A program made the position numbers and the translations under genes. A model generated the notes under the pieces. The model searched no databases, was not told the origin of the DNA, and saw only the letters and a program-made list of their open reading frames with translations. From Streptomyces griseus subsp. griseus (GTDB lineage Bacteria > Actinomycetota > Actinomycetes > Streptomycetales > Streptomycetaceae): 64,000 bases of DNA. Every line of letters begins with the position of its first letter. The first letter of the stretch is position 1. Below, in pieces: positions 1 to 8,301 of this stretch. The DNA lies in the NCBI RefSeq assembly GCF_003610995.1, contig NZ_CP032543.1, positions 6,820,001 to 6,884,000 of the forward strand, written 5' to 3'.

Positions 1-422
1 GAGGCGACCCCGTCCACCAGGGCCTGCGCGAGCGGGGTACGGGCCAGGACGTCCAGCGTGTGCTGCTGCGCGGTCTCGGTGAGCAGGGTGGCGATCTGCT
101 CCAGGGGCGCACTGCGCCAGCTCCCGGTGTCCGGGTCCACGGAGAAGTCCAGCCGGTCGGCCGCCAGGGCCGGGTCGCTGACCCGGTAGGTGACGGTGGC
201 CTGCACGGTGACGTCCTGGAAGTCCGCCGTACGGGCGTGGAACGCCATGGCCAGCTCCCGGTCGTCGACCGGCACCTCGGAGAGCGCCGCCGACAGCGAC
301 CGGTACCAGAAGCTGAGGCCACGCCCGTCGTGGGCGAGCTCGCCGCGCTTGTGGTGGCGGATGTGGGCGGTGGGCGCGGAGCGCAGATGGCGCCAGCCGA
401 AGCGGCGGGTGATGTCGGCCAT
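1..422 (-). CDS. SPFH/band-7 domain protein, N-terminal part (runs off the window)
   Basis: The gene starts at an ATG whose complement ends at 422 and continues past base 1, so only about 140 N-terminal codons are visible. The protein opens with a short basic stretch and then reads like the N-terminal half of an SPFH (band 7/prohibitin-like) protein, including a segment with the words VQATVTYRVSD and alternating beta-strand character. SPFH proteins scaffold membrane microdomains or are soluble oligomers. No transmembrane segment is seen in this part. The name is a family-level call, because the C-terminal half that would separate subfamilies is missing. Confidence 0.72.
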   Translation of the reverse strand, partial: MADITRRFGWRHLRSAPTAHIRHHKRGELAHDGRGLSFWYRSLSAALSEVPVDDRELAMAFHARTADFQDVTVQATVTYRVSDPALAADRLDFSVDPDTGSWRSAPLEQIATLLTETAQQHTLDVLARTPLAQALVDGVA

Positions 423-498
423 GGGGTCCCCTAGGGCTCGTACGCGGACTCGTACGTGATCTCGTCACTGCGACGATTAAGGGTGATGGCCTATATGG

Positions 499-1299
499 TC
501 AAGGTGACGAGAAGGGGGCTGGGCCGGTGTTCCTGCGGGCCAGGTCCCTGGCCGGGATCTCGCCACCGCCGTGCACGGCCAGGTCGGCCCCGTTGACGTA
601 CGAGGAATGCGGCCCGGCGAGCCAGAGGCAGGCGTGCGCCACGTCCGCCGGAACCGCCAGCCGCCGCATCGGGACGATGCCCGCCACCGTGGCGCCCGAG
701 TCCTCGCCGTAGAGCTCGGCGGCGCTCGCGGTGCGGATGAGCCCCGCGGTGATGTGGTTCACCCGGACCTTCGGCGCCCACTCCAGGGCCAGGGCCCGGG
801 TGAGGCCGAGCAGTCCCGCCTTCGCCGCCGAGTAGGCGGCGGTGCCCGGCTGCGGGTCATGGGCCGAGACGCTGCCGATGTTGATCACGCAGCCGCCCTC
901 GGGCTGTTCCCGCATGGCCAGGTTGGCGGCCTGGGCCACGTAGAAGGGGGCGAGGAGATTGAGGGCGACGACCTTCTCGACGAAGCGGGGGGAGACGGTG
1001 GCCGCGTCGGCGTCGGGGGAGCCGCCGGCGTTGTTGACGAGGATGTCGAGTCGGCCGAACTCTTCGGCTGTGGCGGCCACCAGTCGGGCTGCCGCCGCCG
1101 GGTCCCGGACGTCCGTGGGGTGGAAGGCGGCGTGCCGGCCGCCGGAGGACGGCAGTGCGGCAGGGGTGGTGCGGGCGCAGACCATGACCTCCGCGCCCGC
1201 CGCGAGGAAGGCCTCCGCGATCACGGCACCGATGCCCTGGGTGCCGCCGGTGACGATCGCCACCCGCCCGTTGAAGTCGATCGGATTGCCCAGCTCCAT
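499..1299 (-). CDS. SDR family NAD(P)-dependent oxidoreductase
   Basis: A 266-residue classical short-chain dehydrogenase, a cytosolic NAD(P)-dependent ketone/alcohol oxidoreductase of unknown substrate. The cofactor motif TGGTQGIG is at about residues 17-24, NNAG at 89-92, and the catalytic Ser143, Tyr156 and Lys160 (YSAAK) are present, so the enzyme should be active. Length is normal for the family. The ATG at 1299 follows a GGGAGGCGG ribosome site. The gene lies downstream of the TetR gene on the same strand, separated by a hairpin, so it is probably a separate transcription unit. The sequence does not define the substrate. Confidence 0.88.
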   Translation of the reverse strand: MELGNPIDFNGRVAIVTGGTQGIGAVIAEAFLAAGAEVMVCARTTPAALPSSGGRHAAFHPTDVRDPAAAARLVAATAEEFGRLDILVNNAGGSPDADAATVSPRFVEKVVALNLLAPFYVAQAANLAMREQPEGGCVINIGSVSAHDPQPGTAAYSAAKAGLLGLTRALALEWAPKVRVNHITAGLIRTASAAELYGEDSGATVAGIVPMRRLAVPADVAHACLWLAGPHSSYVNGADLAVHGGGEIPARDLARRNTGPAPFSSP

Positions 1300-1386
1300 G
1301 GTCCGCCTCCCGCGTGCGTGGACGCGGAATCTACCAATCGCTTGTCATGGGTGACAGCGGGCCGGCGACTGCCCGGAAACACGGGC

Positions 1387-1416
1387 GGCCGGTGAGCTCC
1401 GAAGAGTTCACCGGCC
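1387..1416. terminator. Hairpin terminator downstream of tetR
   Basis: GGCCGGTGA at 1387-1395 pairs perfectly with TCACCGGCC at 1408-1416 around a 12-nt loop. It lies between the end of the tetR gene and the start of the SDR gene on the same strand. No U-tract follows, as is common for Streptomyces terminators. Confidence 0.5.
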
Positions 1417-1506
1417 GGCCGGGCGTTGCGCCGCCCCCGTCCCCACGGTGCGGCGCCGGGTGGACCGCCCCCATCCGCTGGGACGGACGGTCCACGTCTG
1501 TCAGGA

Positions 1507-1566
1507 CCCGGGCGTATCCGAGTCCGTGTCTCTCCGGTCCCGGGCGTACCCGAGTCCGTGTCTGTC
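1507..1566. repeat. Two-copy 28-bp direct repeat (32-bp period)
   Basis: Two copies of a 28-bp GC-rich element start at 1507 and 1539 and differ at two positions. Shorter matching pieces (GTCTGTCAGG) flank both sides. The second copy touches the tetR stop codon. It looks like a local tandem duplication at the gene end; no function is evident. Confidence 0.55.
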
Positions 1567-2194
1567 AGGGCTCCGGCGTCCCCGCCGTGAGTCCGAGTCC
1601 GGGCAGGATCGCCTTCTCGACGAACCCGGTGAGGTATGCCGCGTCCGCGTACCGCCCCTCCAGCAGCGGCCGCGCACGCATCACGCCGAGCAGCTGGGCC
1701 GCCACGTACTCCGCGCCCGGCAGGTCCGCCGCGATCTCGCCGCGGGCCTGGGCCCGCCGGACCATCGCGTCGATCGCCGCGATCTCCGGCACGATCAGCG
1801 CCTCGCGCAGGGCGCACAGCAGCTCGGGGCTCTGGAGCGCCGCATGGCTGAGCGCGTGCATCAGCGGGGTGTCACGCTCCGAAGCCTCGCCGATCGCCCG
1901 GGCCGCCTCCAGGAGGTCCCCGGCCAGCGTCCCGGTGTCGATGTCCGGCAGTCGCATCCGCCGGGTGCCGTGCAGCGCGGCCACGACCAGCTCCGGCTTC
2001 GATCCCCACTGCCGGTACAGCGTCGACTTGCCGCACCGCGTGCGGGCGGCGACGCCCTCCATGGTCAGCGACTCGTAACCGCTCTCCCGCAGGAGGTCCA
2101 GCACCGCCGTGTAGAGCTCCTGCGCGCGCTCCGGCGTGATCTTCGACCGGCGGGAAGCGAGGGCTGACTCCTGTACGGAATCGGGCGACGGCAT
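1565..2194 (-). CDS. TetR/AcrR family transcriptional regulator
   Basis: A 209-residue regulator with a TetR N-terminal helix-turn-helix at about residues 35-60 (ending in the GKSTLYRQW recognition-helix motif) and a helical C-terminal ligand domain. The ATG at 2194 is preceded at normal spacing by GCAGGAGGGA, which selects this start over much longer upstream possibilities. The gene is divergent from the PAP2-DMT transporter pair, and a striking set of inverted repeats lies between them, so it probably represses itself and those two genes. The ligand is unknown. Confidence 0.88.
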   Translation of the reverse strand: MPSPDSVQESALASRRSKITPERAQELYTAVLDLLRESGYESLTMEGVAARTRCGKSTLYRQWGSKPELVVAALHGTRRMRLPDIDTGTLAGDLLEAARAIGEASERDTPLMHALSHAALQSPELLCALREALIVPEIAAIDAMVRRAQARGEIAADLPGAEYVAAQLLGVMRARPLLEGRYADAAYLTGFVEKAILPGLGLTAGTPEP

Positions 2195-2232
2195 GGACGG
2201 TCCCTCCTGCGGCGGTGCGGCGAGGCTCTCGG

Positions 2233-2292
2233 TACGCCAGTGTACCGATACGTGCGTGTACCGATACGCCGACGTATCGGTACACTGGCGTA
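2233..2292. promoter_or_regulatory. Composite TetR-type operator between divergent genes
   Basis: A perfect 20-bp inverted repeat is made by 2233-2252 and 2273-2292 with a 20-bp spacer. Inside the spacer, GTGTACCGATACG recurs at 2256-2268 and forms a second, tighter palindrome with CGTATCGGTACAC at 2273-2285 (4-bp spacer). The 13-bp core therefore occurs three times, twice direct and once inverted. It lies between the tetR start at 2194 and the PAP2 start at 2354, so it is most likely the binding region of the adjacent TetR protein. Confidence 0.78.
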
Positions 2293-2353
2293 TCGATTCG
2301 GCATGGGTTCGCCATGCCGTCCTGACACCGCTTCGCATCCAAGGGGGCACCGG

Positions 2354-3292
2354 GTGACGTACGCCCGCACCGAGCCCACGGACCAGGAGCCGGACATACG
2401 TGCCCGACCGCCCCTCGTCCGCGAGTTCCTTCTCGTGGCCGGACTCTTCCTGGCCTACAAGTTCGGCCGCCGGGCGGCCAACGGCCACGTCGAGGAGGCG
2501 TTCCGCAACGCCGGGCACGTCTGGGACCTCGAACGAGGGCTGCACCTCCCGGGCGAAGGTGTCGTCCAGGGTGTGCTGCTGCACAGCCGGACACTGATCC
2601 ACGCCGCGAACACGTACTACGCCACCGTGCACTTCCCCGCCACGGTCCTCTTCCTGGTCTGGCTCTACTGGCGCCGCCCGCTCCACTACCTCTGGTCGCG
2701 GCGCGTCCTCGCGGTGCTCACCGGCTCCGCCCTCGCGCTCCACCTGCTCCTCCCGCTCGCCCCGCCCCGGATGCTCCCGGCCGCCGCGCTGGTCGACACC
2801 GGCCAGGTCTACGGGCCGACGGTGTACGGCGCCACGCCCGCGACCGACACGATGGCCAACCAGTTCGCCGCGATGCCCTCGCTGCACGTCGGCTGGGCCG
2901 TGATGGTGGCCGTCGGGCTGATCGTCGCCACCCGCTCCCGGTGGCGCTGGCTCTGGCTGCTGCACCCGGCGGTCACGCTGCTCGTCGTCGTGGGCACCGC
3001 CAACCACTACTGGCTGGACGCGATCGTGGTCGTGGCGTTGCTCGCGGTGGCGCTCGCCGCGCTCCGGTTGCCCCTCGCGGCCCGTGACGTACCGGCGCAC
3101 CTGCCGTGGACGGCGGGCGCCGGTGTGGTGCGCGGAGAGGGTGCGCGCGTACCGGCCTACGCCGTCCCGGGCGCGGGTGCGACGGTGCGCTCGTACGCCC
3201 CCGCCCCCGGTGCCGGTGCGGGGACTGAGCCGTACGTCGTCGGGGACGCGCACCCCGCACGCACCCCCGCCGGGTCCGGAGCCGGCCGATGA
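2354..3292 (+). CDS. PAP2 superfamily membrane phosphatase (inositol-phosphotransferase/Aur1-like)
   Basis: A 312-residue integral membrane protein with about six hydrophobic segments. The motif MPSLHVGW at about residue 174 and NHYWLD at about 217 supply the paired histidines of the PAP2 C2 and C3 motifs, in the form seen in the Aur1/Ipt1-like branch. These enzymes remove or transfer phosphate head groups of lipids at the membrane. The GTG at 2354 has AAGGGGG upstream; an ATG at 2240 would put coding sequence inside the operator repeats and is rejected. The tail after about residue 255 is low-complexity and Pro/Ala/Gly-rich. Its stop overlaps the next start (ATGA). Confidence 0.8.
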   Translation: MTYARTEPTDQEPDIRARPPLVREFLLVAGLFLAYKFGRRAANGHVEEAFRNAGHVWDLERGLHLPGEGVVQGVLLHSRTLIHAANTYYATVHFPATVLFLVWLYWRRPLHYLWSRRVLAVLTGSALALHLLLPLAPPRMLPAAALVDTGQVYGPTVYGATPATDTMANQFAAMPSLHVGWAVMVAVGLIVATRSRWRWLWLLHPAVTLLVVVGTANHYWLDAIVVVALLAVALAALRLPLAARDVPAHLPWTAGAGVVRGEGARVPAYAVPGAGATVRSYAPAPGAGAGTEPYVVGDAHPARTPAGSGAGR

Positions 3293-4266
3293 ACGCCACG
3301 CTGATCGCCGTCGCGCTCTCCCTCGTCTCCGCCGGTGCCTACGCGGCCGCCGCCGTCGCCCAGTCCCGGCTGGCCGGGCGCACCGAGCCCTCCACCGGTG
3401 TTCTGCGCCTGCTCGGCCGGGGCGCCTGGTGGTCGGCGGTCGGCCTCAACGCCGGGGGAGCGCTCCTCCATGTCGCCGCGCTCAACTACGGCCCGCTCAC
3501 CCTCGTCCAGCCGCTCGGCGCGCTCACGCTCGTCGCCGCCGTACCGCTCGGCGCGCGCGCCGCCGGACGCCGGGTCGGGCGCACCGAGTGGCGGGGCACG
3601 GTCCTCACCCTGCTCGGCCTCGGCGCGCTGCTCCTGACGGCGGGCGGCTCCGCCCCGCACGAGACCCTCACCCTTCCCGAGGCCCTCGGCGTCGGCGCCG
3701 CCACCATGGCGGTCGTCGCCGGGCTCAGCCGGCCGGGCGCCCGGCCGGGGCTGCGGCACGCGGCGGCCTCCGGCATCACGTCGGGCGTCGCCTCCGCGCT
3801 GACCCAGACCCTGACGGTCGCCGTCACCGACCACTCCGGCGGCCCGCTGTTCAGCTGGCGGCTGCTGACGGTGGCGCTGCTCGTCTCCGCCTTCGCGATG
3901 GGCGGCCTGCTGCTGTCGCAGACCGCCTACCGGGGCGGCCTCGGCGCGCCGCTCGCCGTCGTCACCCTCGCCAACCCGGTGGCCGCCGCCGCGATCGGCC
4001 TGGCCCTCCTCGGCGAACGCCTCCAGAGCGGGCCCGTCAGCCTGGTCCTGGCGCTGCTCGGTACGGCCGCCGCCGTACGCGGGGTGATCCTGCTGAGCCG
4101 GGCCCAGGCGCGCCGCGCGGACCCGGGTGACGTGGTCGCGGCCGCTGAGCCGGTGGTGGGCCCGGTCCGTTCCCGGGTGGTCATCGGCAGCCCACGGCGT
4201 GTGGACGCCACAGAGCTCGGCGCGGAACCCTTCGCCGTACCGGCGGGCGGCCGCCCCCACCCGTGA
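3289..4266 (+). CDS. DMT (EamA-type) transporter
   Basis: A 325-residue polytopic membrane protein with about nine to ten hydrophobic helices arranged as two similar halves, the pattern of drug/metabolite transporter superfamily permeases. The motif LNYGPLTLVQPLG in the first half and the NPVAAAAIG helix in the second are typical. The start overlaps the PAP2 stop by four bases, so the two are translationally coupled and probably controlled together by the divergent TetR protein. Substrate is unknown; the last 50 or so residues are a soluble basic/acidic tail. Confidence 0.82.
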   Translation: MNATLIAVALSLVSAGAYAAAAVAQSRLAGRTEPSTGVLRLLGRGAWWSAVGLNAGGALLHVAALNYGPLTLVQPLGALTLVAAVPLGARAAGRRVGRTEWRGTVLTLLGLGALLLTAGGSAPHETLTLPEALGVGAATMAVVAGLSRPGARPGLRHAAASGITSGVASALTQTLTVAVTDHSGGPLFSWRLLTVALLVSAFAMGGLLLSQTAYRGGLGAPLAVVTLANPVAAAAIGLALLGERLQSGPVSLVLALLGTAAAVRGVILLSRAQARRADPGDVVAAAEPVVGPVRSRVVIGSPRRVDATELGAEPFAVPAGGRPHP

Positions 4267-4481
4267 CGAGCGGCCCCGGCCACGGGCGGCCGTCGGCTCC
4301 GGGCCGTCACGCGCGGGCCGCTCCCCGCGACGGGCGGCCGTCGGCGGCGCCGTAACGCACGGCCTTCCGCCCCGCCCGTCACGCGCGGCTTTCGGCCCCA
4401 TCCGAACGAACGGCCGCCTCCGGCTACGCGCAGCCCTCGGCTCCCGCCCGTAGCGCGACCCGGCGGCCCCACCCGCGACGC

Positions 4482-5012
4482 TCAGTCGTCCAGGTCACCG
4501 GTGGCGCGCGTCAGCCAGCTGATCCAGAACGTCTCCAGATCGATGCCGCCCCGCAGCACCAGATGGCGCAGCCGGTCCGCGTCGGCCTCGGGCGCCGGAG
4601 TGAAGTCCCGCTCCTCGATCGCGCGGTACTCCGCCAACTGCCGCTCGTGCAAAGCCAGATGGCGGCGCAGCTCCGCCCCCATCCCGTTCACCCCGACGAC
4701 CGCCGCAGCCCGCATCCGCAGGAGCAGCGGATCGCGCACCGGGCGCGGGTCCTCGGGGGACGCCACCCAGGCCGCCAACTCCTCGCGGCCGGCGGGCAGC
4801 ACCTCGTACTCCTTCTTCTGCCCCCGGGCCGGAGCCGTCGCGGGCAGCGCCCTGATCCGTCCCGCCTGCTCCAGTCTTCCCAGCTCGCGATAGATCTGCT
4901 GGTGCGTGGAGGACCAGAAGTAGCCGATCGACCGGTCGAACCTGCGGGTCAGCTCCAGACCGGAGGACGGCTTCTCCAGCAGGGCGGTGAGAATCGCGTG
5001 CGGCAGTGACAT
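4482..5012 (-). CDS. PadR family transcriptional regulator
   Basis: A 176-residue PadR regulator: an N-terminal winged helix (MSLPHAILTALLEKPSSG at the start, then the IYRELGRLE recognition region) and a C-terminal Vir-type helical dimerisation domain. I chose the ATG at 5012 because AGGA lies 8 nt upstream and homologues begin with this MSLPHAIL motif; an in-frame ATG at 5021 would add three residues. It lies downstream of the fadH-like gene on the same strand with about 80 bp between, so it could regulate that gene or be co-transcribed with it. Confidence 0.87.
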   Translation of the reverse strand: MSLPHAILTALLEKPSSGLELTRRFDRSIGYFWSSTHQQIYRELGRLEQAGRIRALPATAPARGQKKEYEVLPAGREELAAWVASPEDPRPVRDPLLLRMRAAAVVGVNGMGAELRRHLALHERQLAEYRAIEERDFTPAPEADADRLRHLVLRGGIDLETFWISWLTRATGDLDD

Positions 5013-5044
5013 GACGTGCATCCTAAGGACGGGAGCGCACAGCG

Positions 5045-5097
5045 GGACGCGTACTCACAGCCAAGAACGGGCTCACAGCAGGACGCGTACTCACAGC
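5045..5097. repeat. 17-bp direct repeat, two copies
   Basis: GGACGCGTACTCACAGC occurs at 5045-5061 and again at 5081-5097. The second copy contains the stop codon of the fadH-like gene, so the repeat looks like a small duplication of its 3' end. A third partial copy (GCTCACAGC) lies between them. Confidence 0.5.
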
Positions 5098-7028
5098 GCC
5101 GCGGCCAGCTCCGTGCCCTGGCGGATCGCCCGCTTCGCGTCCAGCTCGGCCGCCACGTCCGCGCCGCCGATCAGATGGACCGGGCCGCCCGCCGCGCGCA
5201 GCTCCTCGTACAGCTCGCGGCGCGGTTCCTGGCCCGCGCAGAGCACCACGGTGTCCACCGCCAGCACCCGCCGCTCGCCGTCGATGGTGAGGTGGAGGCC
5301 TTCGTCGTCGATGAGGTCGTAGGAGGCGCCGGCGATCATCTCGACGCCCCGGTGGCGCAGTTCGGTGCGGTGGATCCAGCCGGTCGTCTTGCCGAGGCCC
5401 GCTCCGACCTTGGTGGTCTTGCGCTGGACGAGGTGGACGGTACGGGGCGTCTTGAGGCGCTCGGGGGCGCGCAGGCCGCCGCGCTCCTCGTAGGCCGTGT
5501 CCACGCCCCACTGCCGGAAGAACGTCTCCGCGTCCAGGCTCGCCGCGTCGCCGCCGTCGGTGAGGAACTCCGCGACGTCGAAGCCGATGCCGCCCGCGCC
5601 CACGATCGCGACCCGGTCGCCGACCGGAACCCCGTCCCGCAGCACGTCCAGATAGCTGACCACATCGGGGTGGTCCGTGCCGGGGATCGCGGGGATGCGC
5701 GGCTCCACCCCGGTGGCGAGCACGATCTCGTCGAAGCCGTCCAGCGTTCCGGCGTCCGCCCAGGTGGACAGGCGCACCTCGACGTCCAGCTCGGCCAGTC
5801 GCGTACGGAAGTAGCGCAGGGTCTCGTTGAACTCTTCCTTGCCCGGCACCCGGCGGGCCACGTTGAGCTGCCCGCCGATCTCGTCCGCCGAGTCGAACAG
5901 CGTCACCGCGTGCCCCCGCTCGGCCGCCGTCACCGAGCAGGCGAGGCCCGCCGGACCGGCACCGACCACGGCGACGCGTTTGCGGGTCCGGGTGGGGCTC
6001 AGGACCAGCTCGGTCTCATGGCAGGCGCGCGGGTTGACCAGGCAGGAGGTGATCTGGAGGCTGAAGATGTGGTCCAGGCAGGCCTGGTTGCAGCCGATGC
6101 AGGTGTTGATCGCGTCCGCCCGGCCCGCCGCCGCCTTGGCGACGAACTCCGGATCGGCGAGGAAGGGCCGCGCCATCGAGACCATGTCCGCCCGGCCCGA
6201 GGCGAGGACCTCCTCGGCGACCTCGGGGGTGTTGATGCGGTTGCTCGTCACCAGCGGTACGGAGACGGCCCCGCGCACCTTCTCGGTCACCCAGGTGAAG
6301 GCCGCGCGCGGCACGGAGGTGGCGATGGTGGGGATGCGCGCCTCGTGCCAGCCGATGCCGGTGTTGATGATCGTCGCGCCCGCCGCCTCGATCTCCTTGG
6401 CCAGCGTCACGACCTCCTCCAGTGTGGAGCCGCCCGGCACCAGGTCCAGCATGGAGAGGCGGTAGATCAGGATGAAGTCGCTGCCGACCCGCTCGCGCAC
6501 CCGGCGCACGATCTCGACGGGGAACCGGATGCGGTTCTCGTACGAGCCGCCCCAGCGGTCGGTGCGGTGGTTGGTGGCGGAGACGATGAACTCGTTGATC
6601 AGGTAGCCCTCGGACCCCATGATCTCGACGCCGTCGTACCCGGCGAGCTGTGCCAGCTCCGCCGCCCGGGCGAACTCCTCGACGGTCTCCTCGACCTCGG
6701 CGTCCGTCAGGGCGTTCGGGGTGAACCCGCTGATGGGCGCCTTGAGCGCGCTCGGTGCCACCAGGTCCGGGTGGTGTGCGTACCGTCCGAAGTGCAGGAT
6801 CTGCATCGCGATCCGGCCGCCCGCCGCATGGACCGCCGAGGTGATCTCCCGGTGCTGCTCCGCCTCCGCCTCGGTCGTCATCTTCGCCCCGCCGGGGAAG
6901 GAGCAGGCCCGCTCGCTGGGGGCGATGCCGCCGGTGACCATCAGACCGACACCGCCCCGGGCGCGCTCCGCGTAGAAGGCCGCCATCCGCTCGAAGCCGC
7001 GCTCTGCCTCCTCCAGGCCGATGTGCAT
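5091..7028 (-). CDS. fadH: NADPH-dependent 2,4-dienoyl-CoA reductase, FadH-like (N-terminus displaced by a frameshift)
   Basis: A 645-residue open frame encoding most of a FadH-type iron-sulfur flavoprotein, which reduces 2,4-dienoyl-CoA in degradation of polyunsaturated fatty acids. The N-terminal half is an Old Yellow Enzyme-type FMN barrel, followed by the 4Fe-4S ligand motif CIGCNQAC with a further downstream Cys, then FAD/NAD(P) Rossmann motifs (VVGAGPAG and VGAGGIGFD). The natural start is almost certainly the ATG at 7105 behind GGAGGAGA; the first 25 codons are in another frame because one base appears to be missing near 7029-7031. With it restored the protein is about 671 residues, the normal FadH length. 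Divergent from doxX. Confidence 0.85.
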   Translation of the reverse strand: MHIGLEEAERGFERMAAFYAERARGGVGLMVTGGIAPSERACSFPGGAKMTTEAEAEQHREITSAVHAAGGRIAMQILHFGRYAHHPDLVAPSALKAPISGFTPNALTDAEVEETVEEFARAAELAQLAGYDGVEIMGSEGYLINEFIVSATNHRTDRWGGSYENRIRFPVEIVRRVRERVGSDFILIYRLSMLDLVPGGSTLEEVVTLAKEIEAAGATIINTGIGWHEARIPTIATSVPRAAFTWVTEKVRGAVSVPLVTSNRINTPEVAEEVLASGRADMVSMARPFLADPEFVAKAAAGRADAINTCIGCNQACLDHIFSLQITSCLVNPRACHETELVLSPTRTRKRVAVVGAGPAGLACSVTAAERGHAVTLFDSADEIGGQLNVARRVPGKEEFNETLRYFRTRLAELDVEVRLSTWADAGTLDGFDEIVLATGVEPRIPAIPGTDHPDVVSYLDVLRDGVPVGDRVAIVGAGGIGFDVAEFLTDGGDAASLDAETFFRQWGVDTAYEERGGLRAPERLKTPRTVHLVQRKTTKVGAGLGKTTGWIHRTELRHRGVEMIAGASYDLIDDEGLHLTIDGERRVLAVDTVVLCAGQEPRRELYEELRAAGGPVHLIGGADVAAELDAKRAIRQGTELAAAL

Positions 7029-7105
7029 GGACCCATGAGCACCCGGTTGGGGAGGGTGGTGAACCCGAGGTCCAGCGGGCTCAGCAAGGTCGGGTACAGG
7101 CTCAT
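7029..7105 (-). other. Out-of-frame 5' end of the fadH-like gene
   Basis: Reading from the ATG at 7105 gives about 25 codons that begin MSLYPTLLSPLDLGFTTLP and end NRVLMG, matching the start of FadH proteins (E. coli FadH has NRVLMGSMH here). The next codon should be Ser before MH, but only CC is present between GGT and ATG, so the frame breaks. GGAGGAGA at 7111-7118 is a good ribosome site for this start. Confidence 0.8.
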
Positions 7106-7162
7106 CCGGGTCTCCTCCGCACAGGGTCGTCGCGTCAGTTGTAGACCACGGCGATGCGCCTA

Positions 7163-7176
7163 TGCAACAAGTTGCA
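7163..7176. promoter_or_regulatory. Palindromic operator-like site between fadH and doxX
   Basis: TGCAAC-AA-GTTGCA is a perfect 6+6 inverted repeat in the 216-bp divergent region, about 58 bp upstream of the fadH start at 7105. Its symmetry suggests a dimeric repressor such as a TetR or PadR protein. No direct link to a regulator can be read from the sequence. Confidence 0.45.
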
Positions 7177-7321
7177 CAATGATCTGCGTCGCATGCCCGC
7201 CCCTCCCGCCCGGCCTTGTGGCGCCCGGCCCGTGACCCGTTCGGCGTACTCGGCCGGGCCCGCCCCGCACCGGCCGACGAGAGTGGGATCCACAGCCAAA
7301 CCCCTCACCCCGGGAGTTCCC

Positions 7322-7852
7322 ATGGTCTGCGTCAACCGGCGTGATCTCGGCCTGCTCGCCCTGCGCGTCGGTACCGGCGCGGTGCTCGCCGCCCACGGCA
7401 GCCAGAAGCTGGCCGGCTGGTTCGGCGGCGGAGGTATCCAGGGCACCACGGCCGCGATGGAAGCCATGGGCTTCCATCCGCCCAAGCACAGCGCCGTGGC
7501 GGCCGGTCTCGGCGAGGCGGGCGGCGGGGCGCTGCTGGCCCTCGGGCTCGCCACCCCCGCCGCCGGGGCCGCGGCCGCCGGGGCGATGGCCGGAGCGGTG
7601 GCCGTGCACGCGCCCGCGGGCTTCTTCGCGCAGGGCGGCGGCTACGAGTACCCGGCGTTCCTCGGCTTCACCGCGGCCGCCATCGGGCTGACCGGCCCCG
7701 GCCGCTACTCGGTGGACCACGTCACGTGCCACATCTTCGACCGGCCCTGGATGGTCGCCCTCGCCTTCGCGGGCAGCGCGGCCGCCGCTGCCGCGGTGGT
7801 CGGCAAGCGCGCCAAGGGGCAGGCCGACGAGGAGCGGGAGACAGCGCGATGA
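7322..7852 (+). CDS. DoxX family membrane protein
   Basis: A 176-residue protein with about four transmembrane helices and the DoxX-type N-terminus (LLALRVGTGAVLAAHGSQKL). DoxX proteins are small membrane proteins linked in some actinobacteria to redox or thiol stress; their biochemical activity is poorly defined. The ATG at 7322 is chosen because the upstream in-frame extension is Pro/Arg-rich and not hydrophobic. The stop overlaps the next start (ATGA), so the two genes form a coupled pair. Confidence 0.85.
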   Translation: MVCVNRRDLGLLALRVGTGAVLAAHGSQKLAGWFGGGGIQGTTAAMEAMGFHPPKHSAVAAGLGEAGGGALLALGLATPAAGAAAAGAMAGAVAVHAPAGFFAQGGGYEYPAFLGFTAAAIGLTGPGRYSVDHVTCHIFDRPWMVALAFAGSAAAAAAVVGKRAKGQADEERETAR

Positions 7853-8301
7853 GCGAGGACCCGCGGCTGTACGACGGTTCCTCCGGTCCTCCTCCGGTGC
7901 CCGACCCGGGGAGCGCCTGGGTCACCGGAGGGGTGCTGTTCGCCGGGGTGCTGATGCTCTGCCAGGGTGTCGTCGCGGCGCTCCAGGGCATCGCGGCCCT
8001 GGGTGACAGCGACGTCTACGGCACCGTCGGCGACTACCTCTACCGGTTCAGCCTCACCAGCTGGGGCTGGATCCACCTGGTGCTCGGCGTCTGCGCCGCG
8101 ATCACCGGCGCCGGGCTCCTCAAGGGCGCGGGATGGGCCCGGGTGGCCGGTATCGTCTTCGCCTCCCTCGCCCTGTTCGCGCAGTTCCTCTTCCTGCCCT
8201 ACGCGCCGGTGTGGTCGGTGCTCATGATCGGGGTGGACATCTTCGTGATCTGGGCGTTGAGCGCCTACCGCCCCACGGCCCCCGGCGTCGCTCCGCGCTG
8301 A
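7849..8301 (+). CDS. Small four-helix membrane protein (DUF7144-like)
   Basis: A 150-residue protein with a short Pro/Gly-rich head and four hydrophobic helices, resembling the actinobacterial DUF7144 membrane proteins. It starts within the doxX stop (ATGA) and must be co-translated with it. The last 37 nt overlap the 3' end of the converging MMPL gene. Function is unknown. Confidence 0.75.
   Translation: MSEDPRLYDGSSGPPPVPDPGSAWVTGGVLFAGVLMLCQGVVAALQGIAALGDSDVYGTVGDYLYRFSLTSWGWIHLVLGVCAAITGAGLLKGAGWARVAGIVFASLALFAQFLFLPYAPVWSVLMIGVDIFVIWALSAYRPTAPGVAPR

Noticed and set aside
2240..2353. Longer start for the PAP2 protein at ATG 2240
   Set aside because: It would place 38 codons inside the operator repeats and add an Arg/Tyr-rich head not seen in the family; GTG 2354 has a ribosome site.
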